A DNA stretch of 64,000 bases from Hespellia sp. (GCA_028689735.1 JAQVCP010000005.1:1-64000), one strand, 5' to 3'. Positions 1 to 8,679 are shown, numbered from the stretch's first letter. The notes: generated by a model from the letters alone, not told the origin. Made by a program: numbers and translations.

Positions 1-127
1 GGCCTCCAGACAGATGTCAATCCTGCTAAGCAGCGGCTGACTGATTTTTCCCAGATAATTTTCGATCTGAGACGCCGTACAAGTACACTTTTCATAATCC
101 GGATAATATCCGCAGGGACAGGGATTC
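1..127 (-). pseudogene. comM: comM (YifB family ATPase), displaced 3' fragment
   Basis: Read on the minus strand, this piece encodes [14 protein letters not shown] followed by LLSRID, the conserved part of ComM just after the AAMNPCPCG motif. It runs off the left edge of the window. The matching N-terminal part is at 58627-59748. ComM is an AAA+ hexameric helicase involved in branch migration during natural transformation in some bacteria. The fragment has no visible start codon or ribosome site of its own across the junction, so it is probably not translated while the prophage is present. Excision would restore the gene exactly. Confidence 0.93.
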
Positions 128-184
128 CAAAGTATATAGTAGTTGATACAAAATAACGATGAACCCTCTTTTTGAACCCTCTTA
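120..184. other. Left attachment junction of the prophage
   Basis: Core TTC lies at 125-127. Inside the element, GATACAAAATAACGAT (145-160) is the mirror of ATCGTTGACTTGTATC at the right end, with 13 of 16 positions matching as an inverted repeat. It starts 17 bp from the core, against 18 bp at the other end. This is the layout of a large serine integrase attP site cut in half. A direct repeat TGAACCCTCTT follows at 160-170 and 174-184; its role is unknown. Confidence 0.8.
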
Positions 185-358
185 TTTATTATAGGAAGAA
201 AGTCATTTTTTCATCAAACAATTATCTGTATGTGATATGCCCTTTACATATGTTCATATCCTGACAACAACTTTTTTGTTATTATGCTTCAGACCGCAAA
301 TAAACGCATATTAGCTGCAGTCAAATTTTCAAATATTTATACAAAGGAGAAATTAGTA

Positions 359-1351
359 ATGAAAGGTGAAATTATTGACATTGTAAAATCAGAGATGTTG
401 AACTATCTCAACGCTCAACAAATGGACAGACTAGACAAAGTACTAGAACACGTTCTATGGGACGTGGAAGTATCAAAAGAAAGCAAGGCTCCTCTTTTAT
501 CAATTTATTCAAACAAGGAACTTTTGTCCATCTTCTTAGCATCTAAGCAACTGGAAGGATGCAGCCCCAAAACCATCAAGTATTACAGAGGAACAATTAG
601 TAAAATGTTCTCTTGCATCAACAAATCAGCTGTCGCTATTACAACGGAAGATATACGAAAATATCTATCTGACTATCAAAAAATCAATGATTGCAGCAAA
701 TCCAACTTAGATAACATCCGCCGTATTCTCTCCAGCTTCTTTATGTGGCTGGAAAATGAAAATTATATCCTTAAAAGCCCTGTTCGTCGGATACATAAAA
801 TTCGCACCACAAAACCCGTCAAAGAAACAATCGCAGATGAATCTATGGAGATTATGCGTGATAATGTTTCACACCCTAGGGATTTAGCTATTATTGATAT
901 GCTGGCATCTACAGGAATAAGAGTTGGAGAACTTTGTAAACTCAATCGAAATGATATTGATTTTGAAAATCAGGAATGCATAGTATTAGGAAAAGGCGAT
1001 AAAGAACGTGTTGTTTATTTCGATGCTCGTGCTAAGGTCCATCTGCGAAATTATCTCGACAGTAGAGATGATGATAATCCGGCACTTTTTGTTTCTTTGC
1101 TCAAACCGCACAAACGATTAGAAATTTCCGGGGTAGAATCTCGACTTCGTATATTAGGAAGGGAATTAAATATTAACAAGATACACCCTCATAAGTTCCG
1201 TAGAACTCTGGCCACGAAAGCTATTGATAAGGGTATGCCTGTTGAACAGCTTCAGACTTTACTCGGACATTCCCAGATCAACACAACAATGGAATATGCT
1301 ATTGTCAATCAGACGAACGTCAAAACCTCACATAAAAAATACATTGCATAA
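359..1351 (+). CDS. Tyrosine recombinase (XerC/XerD-like integrase)
   Basis: This is a 330-residue phage-integrase-family protein. The start at 359 was chosen because AAAGGAGAA lies just upstream; the ORF-track start at 284 has no such site. The N-terminal SAM-like core-binding domain covers roughly residues 60-160. The catalytic domain shows the Arg in TGIRVGEL, HPHKFRRT (HxxR), the GH of LLGHSQI and a C-terminal Tyr in MEYAIV. These proteins cut and rejoin DNA through a phosphotyrosine. It sits between the left att junction and the resistance cassette, pointing inwards. Because the att structure fits a serine integrase, this enzyme is probably cargo of a nested or earlier element rather than the integrase of the prophage. 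Confidence 0.9.
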   Translation: MKGEIIDIVKSEMLNYLNAQQMDRLDKVLEHVLWDVEVSKESKAPLLSIYSNKELLSIFLASKQLEGCSPKTIKYYRGTISKMFSCINKSAVAITTEDIRKYLSDYQKINDCSKSNLDNIRRILSSFFMWLENENYILKSPVRRIHKIRTTKPVKETIADESMEIMRDNVSHPRDLAIIDMLASTGIRVGELCKLNRNDIDFENQECIVLGKGDKERVVYFDARAKVHLRNYLDSRDDDNPALFVSLLKPHKRLEISGVESRLRILGRELNINKIHPHKFRRTLATKAIDKGMPVEQLQTLLGHSQINTTMEYAIVNQTNVKTSHKKYIA

Positions 1352-1378
1352 AAAAGCAGGGGTACGCTATGTACCCCT
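1350..1378 (-). terminator. Intrinsic terminator after the resistance operon
   Basis: An 8-bp perfect stem (AGGGGTAC / GTACCCCT) with a 5-nt loop is followed, on the minus strand, by six T residues. It lies between the convergent GNAT and tyrosine recombinase genes. Confidence 0.75.
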
Positions 1379-1414
1379 ACGCTATTACCATCTCTTAGAT
1401 AAATTGGAATTTGT

Positions 1415-1843
1415 CTATCGGCTCCAAGCCATAACCAACTCTTTTTCGTTGGTATTATCATCCGTGTTTTCTGATTGAACTACAAATTGTTCTCTCTGAT
1501 AAAATTGAATTGCACGGATATTCTTATTATAAACGCTCAAATACATATTGGATTTAATGCCTTTTGCATAATTCAATAGTTGTTTCCCAATGCCTTTCGA
1601 CTGCATATCTTCTTTTACGAATAATCCCGCAATATAATTATCTGTCAATCCAATAAAGCCTTCTATTTCTTTTGTGCCATTGTTTTCATACACATATATT
1701 TCTGCTTGTGGAAGAATCTTTTTTACCATATCATAATTATCCATCCAATAGTGCTTTGATATGAAACTATGTGCTTTAATGTTTATATCAAGCCATATCT
1801 GCATAACAGCAGATAAATCATTTTCCTTGACTGCTCTTATCAT
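1415..1843 (-). CDS. GNAT family N-acetyltransferase
   Basis: The 142-residue protein has the GNAT fold. The acetyl-CoA binding loop is seen as MQSKGIGKQLL (motif A, about residue 80-91), followed by the typical LSVYNKNIRAIQFYQREQF helix and strand near the C terminus. The substrate is not evident. It is the last gene of a three-gene minus-strand run after the ABC-F and lincosamide transferase genes, 30 bp after the latter. GAGGTTATATT precedes the ATG. Such acetyltransferases can modify small molecules, including antibiotics, or protein N termini; co-location with two resistance-type genes suggests but does not show a drug-related role. Confidence 0.85.
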   Translation of the reverse strand: MIRAVKENDLSAVMQIWLDINIKAHSFISKHYWMDNYDMVKKILPQAEIYVYENNGTKEIEGFIGLTDNYIAGLFVKEDMQSKGIGKQLLNYAKGIKSNMYLSVYNKNIRAIQFYQREQFVVQSENTDDNTNEKELVMAWSR

Positions 1844-1873
1844 AATATAACCTCTACAAATTTGAATTTACAG

Positions 1874-2368
1874 TTATCTATACTCATTTGGAATTTCGAT
1901 ATGAAATGTCTCACACAATAGCTTCACATCATGTACATCATTTTCATCAAATTCATATCCCAAATGGAACATTACTTGACTATATGGTTCAATACAAGAA
2001 ACCTCTATCTCCTCAATTTTTCCTTTACCAGAAAAAGTTTCTACCGGAAAGTTATCCCCCTCATAAAGAATTTCACCTTCGCCCGTATATTCAAAACAAT
2101 GCAAATCAACAATCCTGTTTTTCGCATCTTTCCATACAGTATGGTTCAATGTTGTATATTCCATCTTAATCTCATAAAAGTCATTATCTTTCATTATCTC
2201 TATAAAGTTCTGATAATCTTTCTTTTCTACAAAAATATCAATATCGTTATGGACTCTTGACTGATGTCCAAGCAACGCATCTACCCCCCAGCCACCATCA
2301 AGAAAGACTTTAATCTCGGCATCTATCGCGAGTTGAAGAATCTGTTTTACATCTGTAATATTGACCAT
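1874..2368 (-). CDS. lnu(C)-like: Lincosamide nucleotidyltransferase, Lnu(A)/Lnu(C) type
   Basis: The enzyme transfers a nucleotide to a hydroxyl of lincomycin or clindamycin, inactivating it. From ATG at 2368 (GGAGG 5 nt upstream) the protein is 164 residues, the length I recall for Lnu(C). Nucleotidyltransferase motifs are intact: GGWGVDALLG (residues 25-34) followed by the metal-binding pair in HNDIDIF (Asp42, Asp44), with Asp in VDLHCF further on. The overall text is very close to what I remember of Lnu(C), but the exact allele was not checked. The gene starts 15 bp after the ABC-F stop and is almost certainly cotranscribed with it. Confidence 0.9.
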   Translation of the reverse strand: MVNITDVKQILQLAIDAEIKVFLDGGWGVDALLGHQSRVHNDIDIFVEKKDYQNFIEIMKDNDFYEIKMEYTTLNHTVWKDAKNRIVDLHCFEYTGEGEILYEGDNFPVETFSGKGKIEEIEVSCIEPYSQVMFHLGYEFDENDVHDVKLLCETFHIEIPNEYR

Positions 2369-2383
2369 CTTATCCTCCATTCA

Positions 2384-3922
2384 TTACAAATTTCTTAATC
2401 CACTATAATCTAACTCGTATATTTTATCACATACCTCATCAATATACTTTCTATCGTGAGAAATACTGATAATAGCTCCCGGGAACTCTCTAAGCATTTT
2501 TCTGATTACAGGTCCCGATAAGGGCGAAAAGTTTCTTGTTGGTTCATCTAAAATAAGTACATTTGCTCCGCTCAAACTCATACTTAAAAGAAGCACCTTG
2601 GCCTTTTGCCCTCCGGACAGTTCCCTTATAGGATGTTCCATTTCATCCGCAGTATATTTAAGGGAACCAAGATATGTTCTAATTCTTGTTCTTTCTTCCT
2701 TGTCTCCGGATTTATCAAGAAAATCAACAGGAGTCATATCCAAATCAAGTATCTCTTCATAGTTTTGCGGCATATACTCTGCCTTAATATCATCTCGCTG
2801 CGAAAGTTCTTCCGCTATTTTTCTTAAAAGAGTCGTTTTTCCCACTCCATTAGCGCCAATAATACATATTTTCTCCGAGCCTCTTATTTTCAAGTTAATG
2901 TCTTCAGCCAAAACCCTTTCCTCATCCTTAGTCGTAAGTTTTGCAAGAGTATACTCTATAACTGTTTTTCCTGCCGGAATAGATGAATCTTTGTCTCCCA
3001 GTTTAAAGAAAATAGCCTCCTCCTGTTCCGGCATCTCCGTCATGTTTTCATCTTCCTTTTCAAATCTTCGTTCCATAGACTTAACTGCGTGCATTTTATC
3101 TTTTAAGTTTTTGGCTTCGGCTGGTGACTGTCTGGAACAGTTCCCTAATGCGTTCTGAACACTTTGCATGATTTTTCTGTATTTTTCATCACGAATCTTT
3201 TTTTCTTTTCGATCATTTAATGCTTGTCTTTCCTGGCTCTCAAATTTATGAAATCTTTCTTCTAAATATTTTCTGTAAGGAATTTTTGCGACTGTATATC
3301 TGGTCTTTGTTTTTCGCACAATCTGTTCAATATGAATTACCATATTCGCTGTATTTTCTATCAAAGTTTCATCATGAGAAATGAAAAGTACTATGTGCTC
3401 CCAGTCATTTATTATTTTTTCAAGGATTTCCAGCGTATTGATATCTATATCATTTGAAGGTTCATCCAACAAAAGCACAGTCACATCCTGAATAATAAGT
3501 CTCATTAGGTGTGCCTTAACTTTTTCTCCACCCGAAAGACTTCCCATTTTCTGGTCACTATAGAAAAATTCACTTGTCATTCCGAATTTTCCGGTAATTT
3601 CAGATAACTCTTTCGGTGTTCTATTCCAAAACATTTCTTCTGCAGAAAAGAACTCATAAATAGTTTTTTCTTTATCTTCTTCAGATATTTCCTGTGGAAG
3701 ATAACCGAGTATTTCTTTTCCGACCAACCTTTCTCCTTCAGCTTCTATATAATTATCAATAAGTAATGGATTGTAAATCCACTTCATCAATGTTGATTTT
3801 CCATTTCCTTCTTCACCAATGATTACCGCCTTATCACCTTTATTTAGTACAAGGTTAAATTCACTAAGTATGACTCTTAAATCCTTTTTATGTGTTAAAT
3901 TTAAATTTTTTATCTGTAACAT
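2384..3922 (-). CDS. ABC-F family ribosomal protection protein (antibiotic resistance type)
   Basis: A 512-residue cytosolic protein with two ABC ATPase domains and no membrane segments. Domain 1 has Walker A GEEGNGKST (residues 36-44), signature LSGGEK and Walker B LLLDEPSND. A charged interdomain linker of about 90 residues follows. Domain 2 has GANGVGKTT, LSGGQK and LILDEPTRN. Both catalytic Glu residues are present. Length and layout fit the antibiotic-resistance ABC-F group (Lsa, Vga, Msr, Sal types), which bind the ribosomal E site and dislodge drugs such as lincosamides, pleuromutilins and streptogramins. AAGGAGG precedes the ATG at 3922; an in-frame upstream extension (to 3982) probably belongs to the leader. 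Housekeeping ABC-F is the alternative, but the downstream lnu gene and attenuator favour resistance. Confidence 0.85.
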   Translation of the reverse strand: MLQIKNLNLTHKKDLRVILSEFNLVLNKGDKAVIIGEEGNGKSTLMKWIYNPLLIDNYIEAEGERLVGKEILGYLPQEISEEDKEKTIYEFFSAEEMFWNRTPKELSEITGKFGMTSEFFYSDQKMGSLSGGEKVKAHLMRLIIQDVTVLLLDEPSNDIDINTLEILEKIINDWEHIVLFISHDETLIENTANMVIHIEQIVRKTKTRYTVAKIPYRKYLEERFHKFESQERQALNDRKEKKIRDEKYRKIMQSVQNALGNCSRQSPAEAKNLKDKMHAVKSMERRFEKEDENMTEMPEQEEAIFFKLGDKDSSIPAGKTVIEYTLAKLTTKDEERVLAEDINLKIRGSEKICIIGANGVGKTTLLRKIAEELSQRDDIKAEYMPQNYEEILDLDMTPVDFLDKSGDKEERTRIRTYLGSLKYTADEMEHPIRELSGGQKAKVLLLSMSLSGANVLILDEPTRNFSPLSGPVIRKMLREFPGAIISISHDRKYIDEVCDKIYELDYSGLRNL

Positions 3923-4342
3923 ATTGGTTCCTCCTTTCGCCTGTGTGCAAAAGTAAAAAACGAGCCTTTTTTGCATACACAAAAAGACCCGCCAAATAAA
4001 CCTTTATATATTCTCACAAATGAAAACAAAGGAAAATCTCTTGCGATAATCTAATTCAAGCGTACACAAAAACAAGCCTGTGTACCACAGGGCTTAAATC
4101 ATATATGTCTTGCTCAAACCAAATTATCTGTTATACATCTCCTCACCTTTCACTTCATGTGCCTTTCTTTTTTCTGTTAATCATACTAACACATTGTTAC
4201 GTAATTGTATATAGTTTTTATTATCCACCTCTGCAAGCCTATCTGCAGTATAAGAAATCATTGTCTAATATAATTCATTTATCTCACCGCCAAATTCAAG
4301 TTTTTCTAATTCTATTATATCATACGAAATTCAAATTTTCAC
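3923..4342 (-). promoter_or_regulatory. Long leader with attenuator-like terminator upstream of ABC-F
   Basis: On the minus strand, AAGCCCTGTG pairs with CACAGGCTT (4074-4095, one bulge) and is followed by TTTTT (4072-4068): an intrinsic terminator about 145 nt before the ABC-F start. A candidate promoter, GTGAAA (4342-4337), 17 bp, TATAAT (4319-4314), lies further upstream. A tiny ORF beginning MYNR with a purine-rich GGTGAGG just ahead lies near 4135, and an in-frame ORF beginning MQKRLVFYF overlaps the ABC-F ribosome site. Antibiotic-induced readthrough of such a leader is known for several resistance ABC-F genes; here it is inferred. Confidence 0.6.
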
Positions 4343-4343
4343 C

Positions 4344-4973
4344 TTATATGCTCATAATTGGCTTTCTTTTCATACCATCAACGATTTGTTTGACTGCCAA
4401 CTCATAATCCGATTTTATTTTCTGAATCTCACTATATTCCAATGAAATACTATACTTTGCATCTTCTGGCAAATCAAAGTGTTCACTACTTTCAATCTTA
4501 CCATCCGGGAAACTAAGTGTACCTATCGTAAGGCTTTTAAGTTCAAAAGTACGCTCTTCGTATTCACAAGCCATCATATAAACTGTGCATCTAATAATCT
4601 TCTCTACTAATTCATCAGGAAAATATTGCAGAAAGGCAGCAATCAACAAATTCCCTTCAAAAACAATTCCATGACATTCTACATTACAGTCATTTAACTT
4701 TTTAGTCTTTGTCTGAAGGCGCAATTTGATTATAAATGGAAGATTAAATTCCTCCTTATACTTATCAATCATTTTACTAACCTTCTTACGGAAGGCTTCC
4801 TTTGCGTTCTTCTGTTTATCATGTGCCGTGGTACCAAGACCCATTATATGCTTAATAATCTCCTTATCATCACAGTTCTTTGGTGCCACTACTTCCAAGA
4901 GACCACTCTCATTCTGTGATGAACTCATTTCTTGGCAATCTTCTTTTATTACACTAAAAAATAAGCTATCCAT
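4344..4973 (-). CDS. Hypothetical protein, 209 aa
   Basis: I do not recognise this protein. It is soluble, highly charged and Lys/Glu-rich, with no signal peptide or clear membrane segment. A stretch of mixed helix (AFRKKVSKMIDKYKEEF) precedes a strand-rich middle. The text is AT-rich like the neighbouring cargo. No strong ribosome site is visible in front of the ATG at 4973, so a later Met (residue 16) is possible. It stands alone between the ABC-F leader and the small genes at 5.0-5.5 kb. Confidence 0.6.
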   Translation of the reverse strand: MDSLFFSVIKEDCQEMSSSQNESGLLEVVAPKNCDDKEIIKHIMGLGTTAHDKQKNAKEAFRKKVSKMIDKYKEEFNLPFIIKLRLQTKTKKLNDCNVECHGIVFEGNLLIAAFLQYFPDELVEKIIRCTVYMMACEYEERTFELKSLTIGTLSFPDGKIESSEHFDLPEDAKYSISLEYSEIQKIKSDYELAVKQIVDGMKRKPIMSI

Positions 4974-5020
4974 AAAAACAACCCCATTCTTATCTAATCA
5001 ATTACATTATACCACATTCA

Positions 5021-5224
5021 TTATTTCCCGGATACAAGATATTCGTGATATGCCTGCTCAAATTCCTCGGCGCTAAGATTATCTAATGCCTCCTGACATT
5101 CAAAAAACACCTCGGCTTTTCTGTGTTTATTATAGCCGCAGTTTTGAAGTGCTACTGTAACAACACCCATCACGATTCGATTGAAACTTCCGGTATCAAA
5201 AATTGCATTAATATCTTTTCCCAT
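5021..5224 (-). CDS. Small hypothetical protein, 67 aa
   Basis: No family recognised. The start at 5224 (MGKDINAIFD) was preferred to the ORF-track start because TAAGGAGAAAAG precedes it. The C-terminal half (CQEALDNLSAEEFEQAYHEYL) looks like an amphipathic helix pair. It begins 10 bp after the stop of the 88-residue gene upstream, so the two are probably cotranscribed. Small paired genes next to resistance cargo can be toxin-antitoxin or anti-defence genes, but nothing here shows that. Confidence 0.6.
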   Translation of the reverse strand: MGKDINAIFDTGSFNRIVMGVVTVALQNCGYNKHRKAEVFFECQEALDNLSAEEFEQAYHEYLVSGK

Positions 5225-5234
5225 ACTTTTCTCC

Positions 5235-5501
5235 TTAAATAAAAATCCTATCATCTAAAATATTCATTACAAAGTTTTTCTCTTCAATCGACCATGATTC
5301 ATAGGTTTCTTCTATTATCTGACTTTCTTCCCATCTAATTTCATGAACCAACCCTTTATGCATATAATAATAGCTACCATATCTTTTTCCGAAGAGTGTG
5401 ATGTCATTCTCGGATTCCAGTTGTTTCAAATATTCATTTACGAAATCATCGTACTTTTCCTTTCCTATATTATCTGCAATTATCTTCATTTCCTTAGCCA
5501 T
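5235..5501 (-). CDS. Small hypothetical protein, 88 aa
   Basis: Not recognised. It is acidic, predicted mostly helical, with a YGSYYYMHKGLVHEIRW segment in the middle and no Cys or membrane span. GGGAGAGTG lies a short distance before the ATG at 5501. It is the first gene of a two-gene unit with the 67-residue gene, and lies just beyond the terminator of the recombinase operon. Confidence 0.6.
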   Translation of the reverse strand: MAKEMKIIADNIGKEKYDDFVNEYLKQLESENDITLFGKRYGSYYYMHKGLVHEIRWEESQIIEETYESWSIEEKNFVMNILDDRIFI

Positions 5502-5567
5502 CTTAACACTCTCCCTTCTGTGCTAATAATTTTTCATCATTTTAACACCTAACAGTTGTTATGTAAA

Positions 5568-5597
5568 CCAAAAACCGACTGGATCCACTCCAGCCGG
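5568..5597 (-). terminator. Intrinsic terminator of the recombinase operon
   Basis: The minus strand has CCGGCTGGA, a short loop, then TCCAGTCGG and TTTTTGG. The stem is 9 bp with one mismatch and is followed by a T run, 15 bp past the stop of the second serine recombinase. Confidence 0.85.
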
Positions 5598-5611
5598 CTG
5601 CACAGTCTCTT

Positions 5612-7189
5612 CTACGCTGGTACTTCCGTTCCATCCTTAAAGGTTACTCTTACATCTCCTTTGGCATAAACTGTGATGAAATCTACCAATCCATTCCATA
5701 GGCCGCTGTCGAATTCCGTCAACACTTCGTCCTGTTCTGCCAAGCGTTCAATGTAGGCTTTGATTACACCACCCTTTAAAGTTCTCTCCTCAATCAGTTC
5801 TTTGAGATTGCCTTCTTCCTCTCTTAAGGTTTCATAGCGTTCAACCATACTATCGTATCGTGTTTTATACTCAGTTTGGTCTAATTCCTCATGGGCATTC
5901 TGGCTTACCAGTTCTTGTGTCATTTGAATTACAAGCGTGATTTCGTTCTGGACCTCGGCTAATTTCTGCTCAAGTTCTGTGGTATCACAGGCCGTCTGAA
6001 TGATGATATCCATGTTATCAACCAACTCGTCTTTTTCCTCCATCACTTGATTAAAAGCGGAGATAAATGCATCTTGAATCTGCTTTTCATAAAGGTGGGG
6101 TGTCTTGCAACGGTAGTCCTTTTTAAACTTGTTATTGCATTGGTACACGATTCTGCGGTACTTATCGTTGGAATGCCATACCTTTGCCCCGTAGATGCCG
6201 CCACAATTCCCACATCGAATTTTAGCGTAATATATGCCGCTGCCTTTATAATTCGTACCAAGGTTCTTTCTTCTGATGATTTCTGCCTTTACCAAATCGA
6301 ATGTTTCCGGCGAGATAATTGCTTCGTGATGACCTTCCACATAATACTGTGGAATTTCTCCCTGATTCTTCTTTTTCTTTTTTGTTAAAAAGTCCGTGGT
6401 GTACTCTTTCTGCAAAAGTGCATCCCCTTTATACTTTTCATTCGTAAGGATATTAAGAACCGTACTGCACCACCATTTATCCTTCCCCATCGGGGTCGGT
6501 ATTCCAAGTTCGGTCAGTTTCTTTGCTATTACAAAGTGTGAATCCCCTTCAAGGAACCATTTGTAAATCATTTTCACAACCTTTGCCTGCTCCTCGTTTA
6601 TAACAAATTCCCCATTAGGTCCTTTATCGTAGCCAAGGAAGTTTGAATAAGCCAAGCTGACTTTCCCATCTGCAAAGGCTTTTCTCTTACCCCAAGTGGT
6701 GTTCTCCGAAATGCTGCGTGACTCTTCCTGTGCCAAGGAACTCATAATCGTAATGAGCAGTTCCCCTTTGGCATCCAATGTCCAAATATTCTCTTTTTCA
6801 AAATATATCTCTACACCGATTTCTTTCAATTTACGCACCGTCACAAGAGAATCCACCGTATTTCTCGCAAATCGGCTGACCGACTTTGTGATGATGAGGT
6901 CTATCTTTCCATCAAGTGCATCCTGCACCATCTCGTTAAAACCGTCTCGCCTGTTCGTGTTTGTTGCTGATATACCTTCGTCCGTGTAAACCTTTACAAA
7001 TTCCCAATCTTCACGGCTTTTTATGTAGGTGGTGTAGTAATCCACCTGCGCCTCGTAGCTTGTTGCCTGTTCTTCTGTATCCGTTGAAACACGAGCATAT
7101 CCTGCAACTCTTCGTCTTCTGATTGATGCTATCGGCTGAAAATCAAAACGATTGATAGTTGCAGGAATCACCGTTACTTTCTTTGCCAT
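5612..7189 (-). CDS. Large serine recombinase (second of pair)
   Basis: A 525-residue site-specific recombinase. The N-terminal resolvase domain (about residues 28-175) has the nucleophile Ser in AGYARVSTD, the Arg-rich NRRDGFNEM, and SRFARN. A recombinase domain follows, then a zinc ribbon (CGNCG ... CNNKF ... C, about residues 325-375), a long coiled-coil stretch (about 400-470) and a C-terminal tail. Enzymes of this type integrate and excise phages by a phosphoserine intermediate with a 2-bp crossover. The start overlaps the upstream recombinase by 16 bp, so the two are translationally linked. It is not clear from sequence which of the two acts on comM, or whether both are needed as with CcrA/CcrB. 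Confidence 0.92.
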   Translation of the reverse strand: MAKKVTVIPATINRFDFQPIASIRRRRVAGYARVSTDTEEQATSYEAQVDYYTTYIKSREDWEFVKVYTDEGISATNTNRRDGFNEMVQDALDGKIDLIITKSVSRFARNTVDSLVTVRKLKEIGVEIYFEKENIWTLDAKGELLITIMSSLAQEESRSISENTTWGKRKAFADGKVSLAYSNFLGYDKGPNGEFVINEEQAKVVKMIYKWFLEGDSHFVIAKKLTELGIPTPMGKDKWWCSTVLNILTNEKYKGDALLQKEYTTDFLTKKKKKNQGEIPQYYVEGHHEAIISPETFDLVKAEIIRRKNLGTNYKGSGIYYAKIRCGNCGGIYGAKVWHSNDKYRRIVYQCNNKFKKDYRCKTPHLYEKQIQDAFISAFNQVMEEKDELVDNMDIIIQTACDTTELEQKLAEVQNEITLVIQMTQELVSQNAHEELDQTEYKTRYDSMVERYETLREEEGNLKELIEERTLKGGVIKAYIERLAEQDEVLTEFDSGLWNGLVDFITVYAKGDVRVTFKDGTEVPA

Positions 7190-8679
7190 ACGCTCTTTTT
7201 CCTTTCTTTGTCGTTGAATTCAAATCTGTCATCAAAAACCACCATGTCATCAATGGTGCCTGCAAATAGAGGTTCGTAATCCTTACTTTGCAAAATCTCC
7301 TGTGCTGCCAGTCTCACTTCATCATCCAAGACCCTTTTGGCAGAACAGCCCTTGCAGTTCCAAACCTTTACCTTTTCTTTCTGCCCGGCAGGTCCCATTT
7401 TCCAAGTATCGCTCTCCAACTTACTGCCACAACAACCGCAGGTCAGTTTTCCTGAAAAACCGCTGTAGCCTTTCTTGTAGGCTCGCATAACCTTTTTCAC
7501 ACTTCCGTTGTTTAATAGAAACTCAATCCTGTCCAAATGAATGGTTATCTGCTCCACCTTTCTGCTGACTTCATCATCGTTAAAGGTTTCTACTTCCAAA
7601 GCGGTCACGGCAGCATCCATAAGTTCTGTCTCATAGATTGGTCGAAGTTCACACACGCCTTTGCCCTTACGCTCTCTGGTGTTGCAGTTCCACTTCTTTC
7701 CGTACTTGGTGGTTCTTCTGCTTACGGAACACCCACAACAACCGCATTTGACCATTCTTGAAAAGGCTGTTTTCTTGTAGTCCTTATTGGGCATTGACTC
7801 TGCCCTCTCTTCTTTTATCTGTTGTGCCTTTATAAATTCCTCCACGGTCACCAAAGGTTCGAACATCTCTTCAACCGCATATTGTGGCAACTCACCCTTG
7901 TTGTACTTTCTTACATGGTTTTCATTGATGTAGTTTTTCTGTAAAATCATTGTTCCCGTGTAAGAAAAACTCGTTAGGATATTCTTAATTGTGGAATCAT
8001 CCATCGGAACTCCGCTTTGCCCCACCACTCCATCAGCCGCTAATCCTTTGGCTATGGAATATGCAGGCTCACCTGCCAAGTAACGTCTGTAGATGTCCTT
8101 TACCACTTTTCCTTGTTCAGAAATGATGCGGAACATCTCTCCATCCCACTTGTAGCCGTATGGAGCCTTATGACCGTTTGGAATTCCTTGTTGGAAACGC
8201 TTGCGAATTGCCCATTTGATATTCTCTGAAATACTGCGTGACTCTTCCTGTGCAAAGGAAGCAAGAAGTGTAAGAAGAAGCTCACCCTCATCTGACATGG
8301 AGTGGATTCGCTCTCTCTCAAAATAAACATCGATGCCTAATTCCTTAAGACGTCTTGTTACCTGCAAGGTATCAACGGTGTCTCTTGCAAATCGGCTGAT
8401 GGACTTTACAAGCACCAGATCTATAAGTCCGGCTTCGCAATCTTCCACCAGTCGGTTGAAGTCATCACGCTTTTTTCTGCTTGTACCTGTGATGGCTTCA
8501 TCTGCATAAACACCTGCATATTCCCATTCTGGATTGCTTTGAATATAGGAACTAAAGTAACTGACCTGTGCCGATAAAGAATGTAATAATTCATCGTCCG
8601 AAACACGGGCATAAGCAGCAACTCTTAATCTTCTTTTTACACTTGGCAATGTCGCATGAATCCTCGTAATTACTGGCAT
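7174..8679 (-). CDS. Large serine recombinase (first of pair)
   Basis: From ATG at 8679 (AAGGAGGG upstream) the product is about 501 residues. The catalytic domain carries Ser in AAYARVSDD, KKRDDFNRL and SRFARD, then QEESRSISENI. Two separate zinc ribbons are visible: CGCCGCSVSRR ... CNTRERKGKGVC and CGCCGSKLES ... CKGC. It differs from its partner, which has one ribbon and a coiled coil. The start at 8679 rather than 8697 is supported by the promoter-like element at 8703-8731, whose predicted transcript start falls near 8696. The pair belongs to one operon with the SHOCT and HTH/zinc proteins upstream. Confidence 0.92.
   Translation of the reverse strand: MPVITRIHATLPSVKRRLRVAAYARVSDDELLHSLSAQVSYFSSYIQSNPEWEYAGVYADEAITGTSRKKRDDFNRLVEDCEAGLIDLVLVKSISRFARDTVDTLQVTRRLKELGIDVYFERERIHSMSDEGELLLTLLASFAQEESRSISENIKWAIRKRFQQGIPNGHKAPYGYKWDGEMFRIISEQGKVVKDIYRRYLAGEPAYSIAKGLAADGVVGQSGVPMDDSTIKNILTSFSYTGTMILQKNYINENHVRKYNKGELPQYAVEEMFEPLVTVEEFIKAQQIKEERAESMPNKDYKKTAFSRMVKCGCCGCSVSRRTTKYGKKWNCNTRERKGKGVCELRPIYETELMDAAVTALEVETFNDDEVSRKVEQITIHLDRIEFLLNNGSVKKVMRAYKKGYSGFSGKLTCGCCGSKLESDTWKMGPAGQKEKVKVWNCKGCSAKRVLDDEVRLAAQEILQSKDYEPLFAGTIDDMVVFDDRFEFNDKERKKSVWQRK

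Noticed and set aside
160-184. TGAACCCTCTT direct repeat as transposon target duplication
   Set aside because: The copies are 14 bp apart with no transposase or inverted ends; more likely part of the att arm or promoter.
284-1351. Tyrosine recombinase as the prophage integrase
   Set aside because: The reconstructed attP has the size and symmetry of a serine integrase site with a 3-bp identity, whereas tyrosine integrases normally share longer identical cores.
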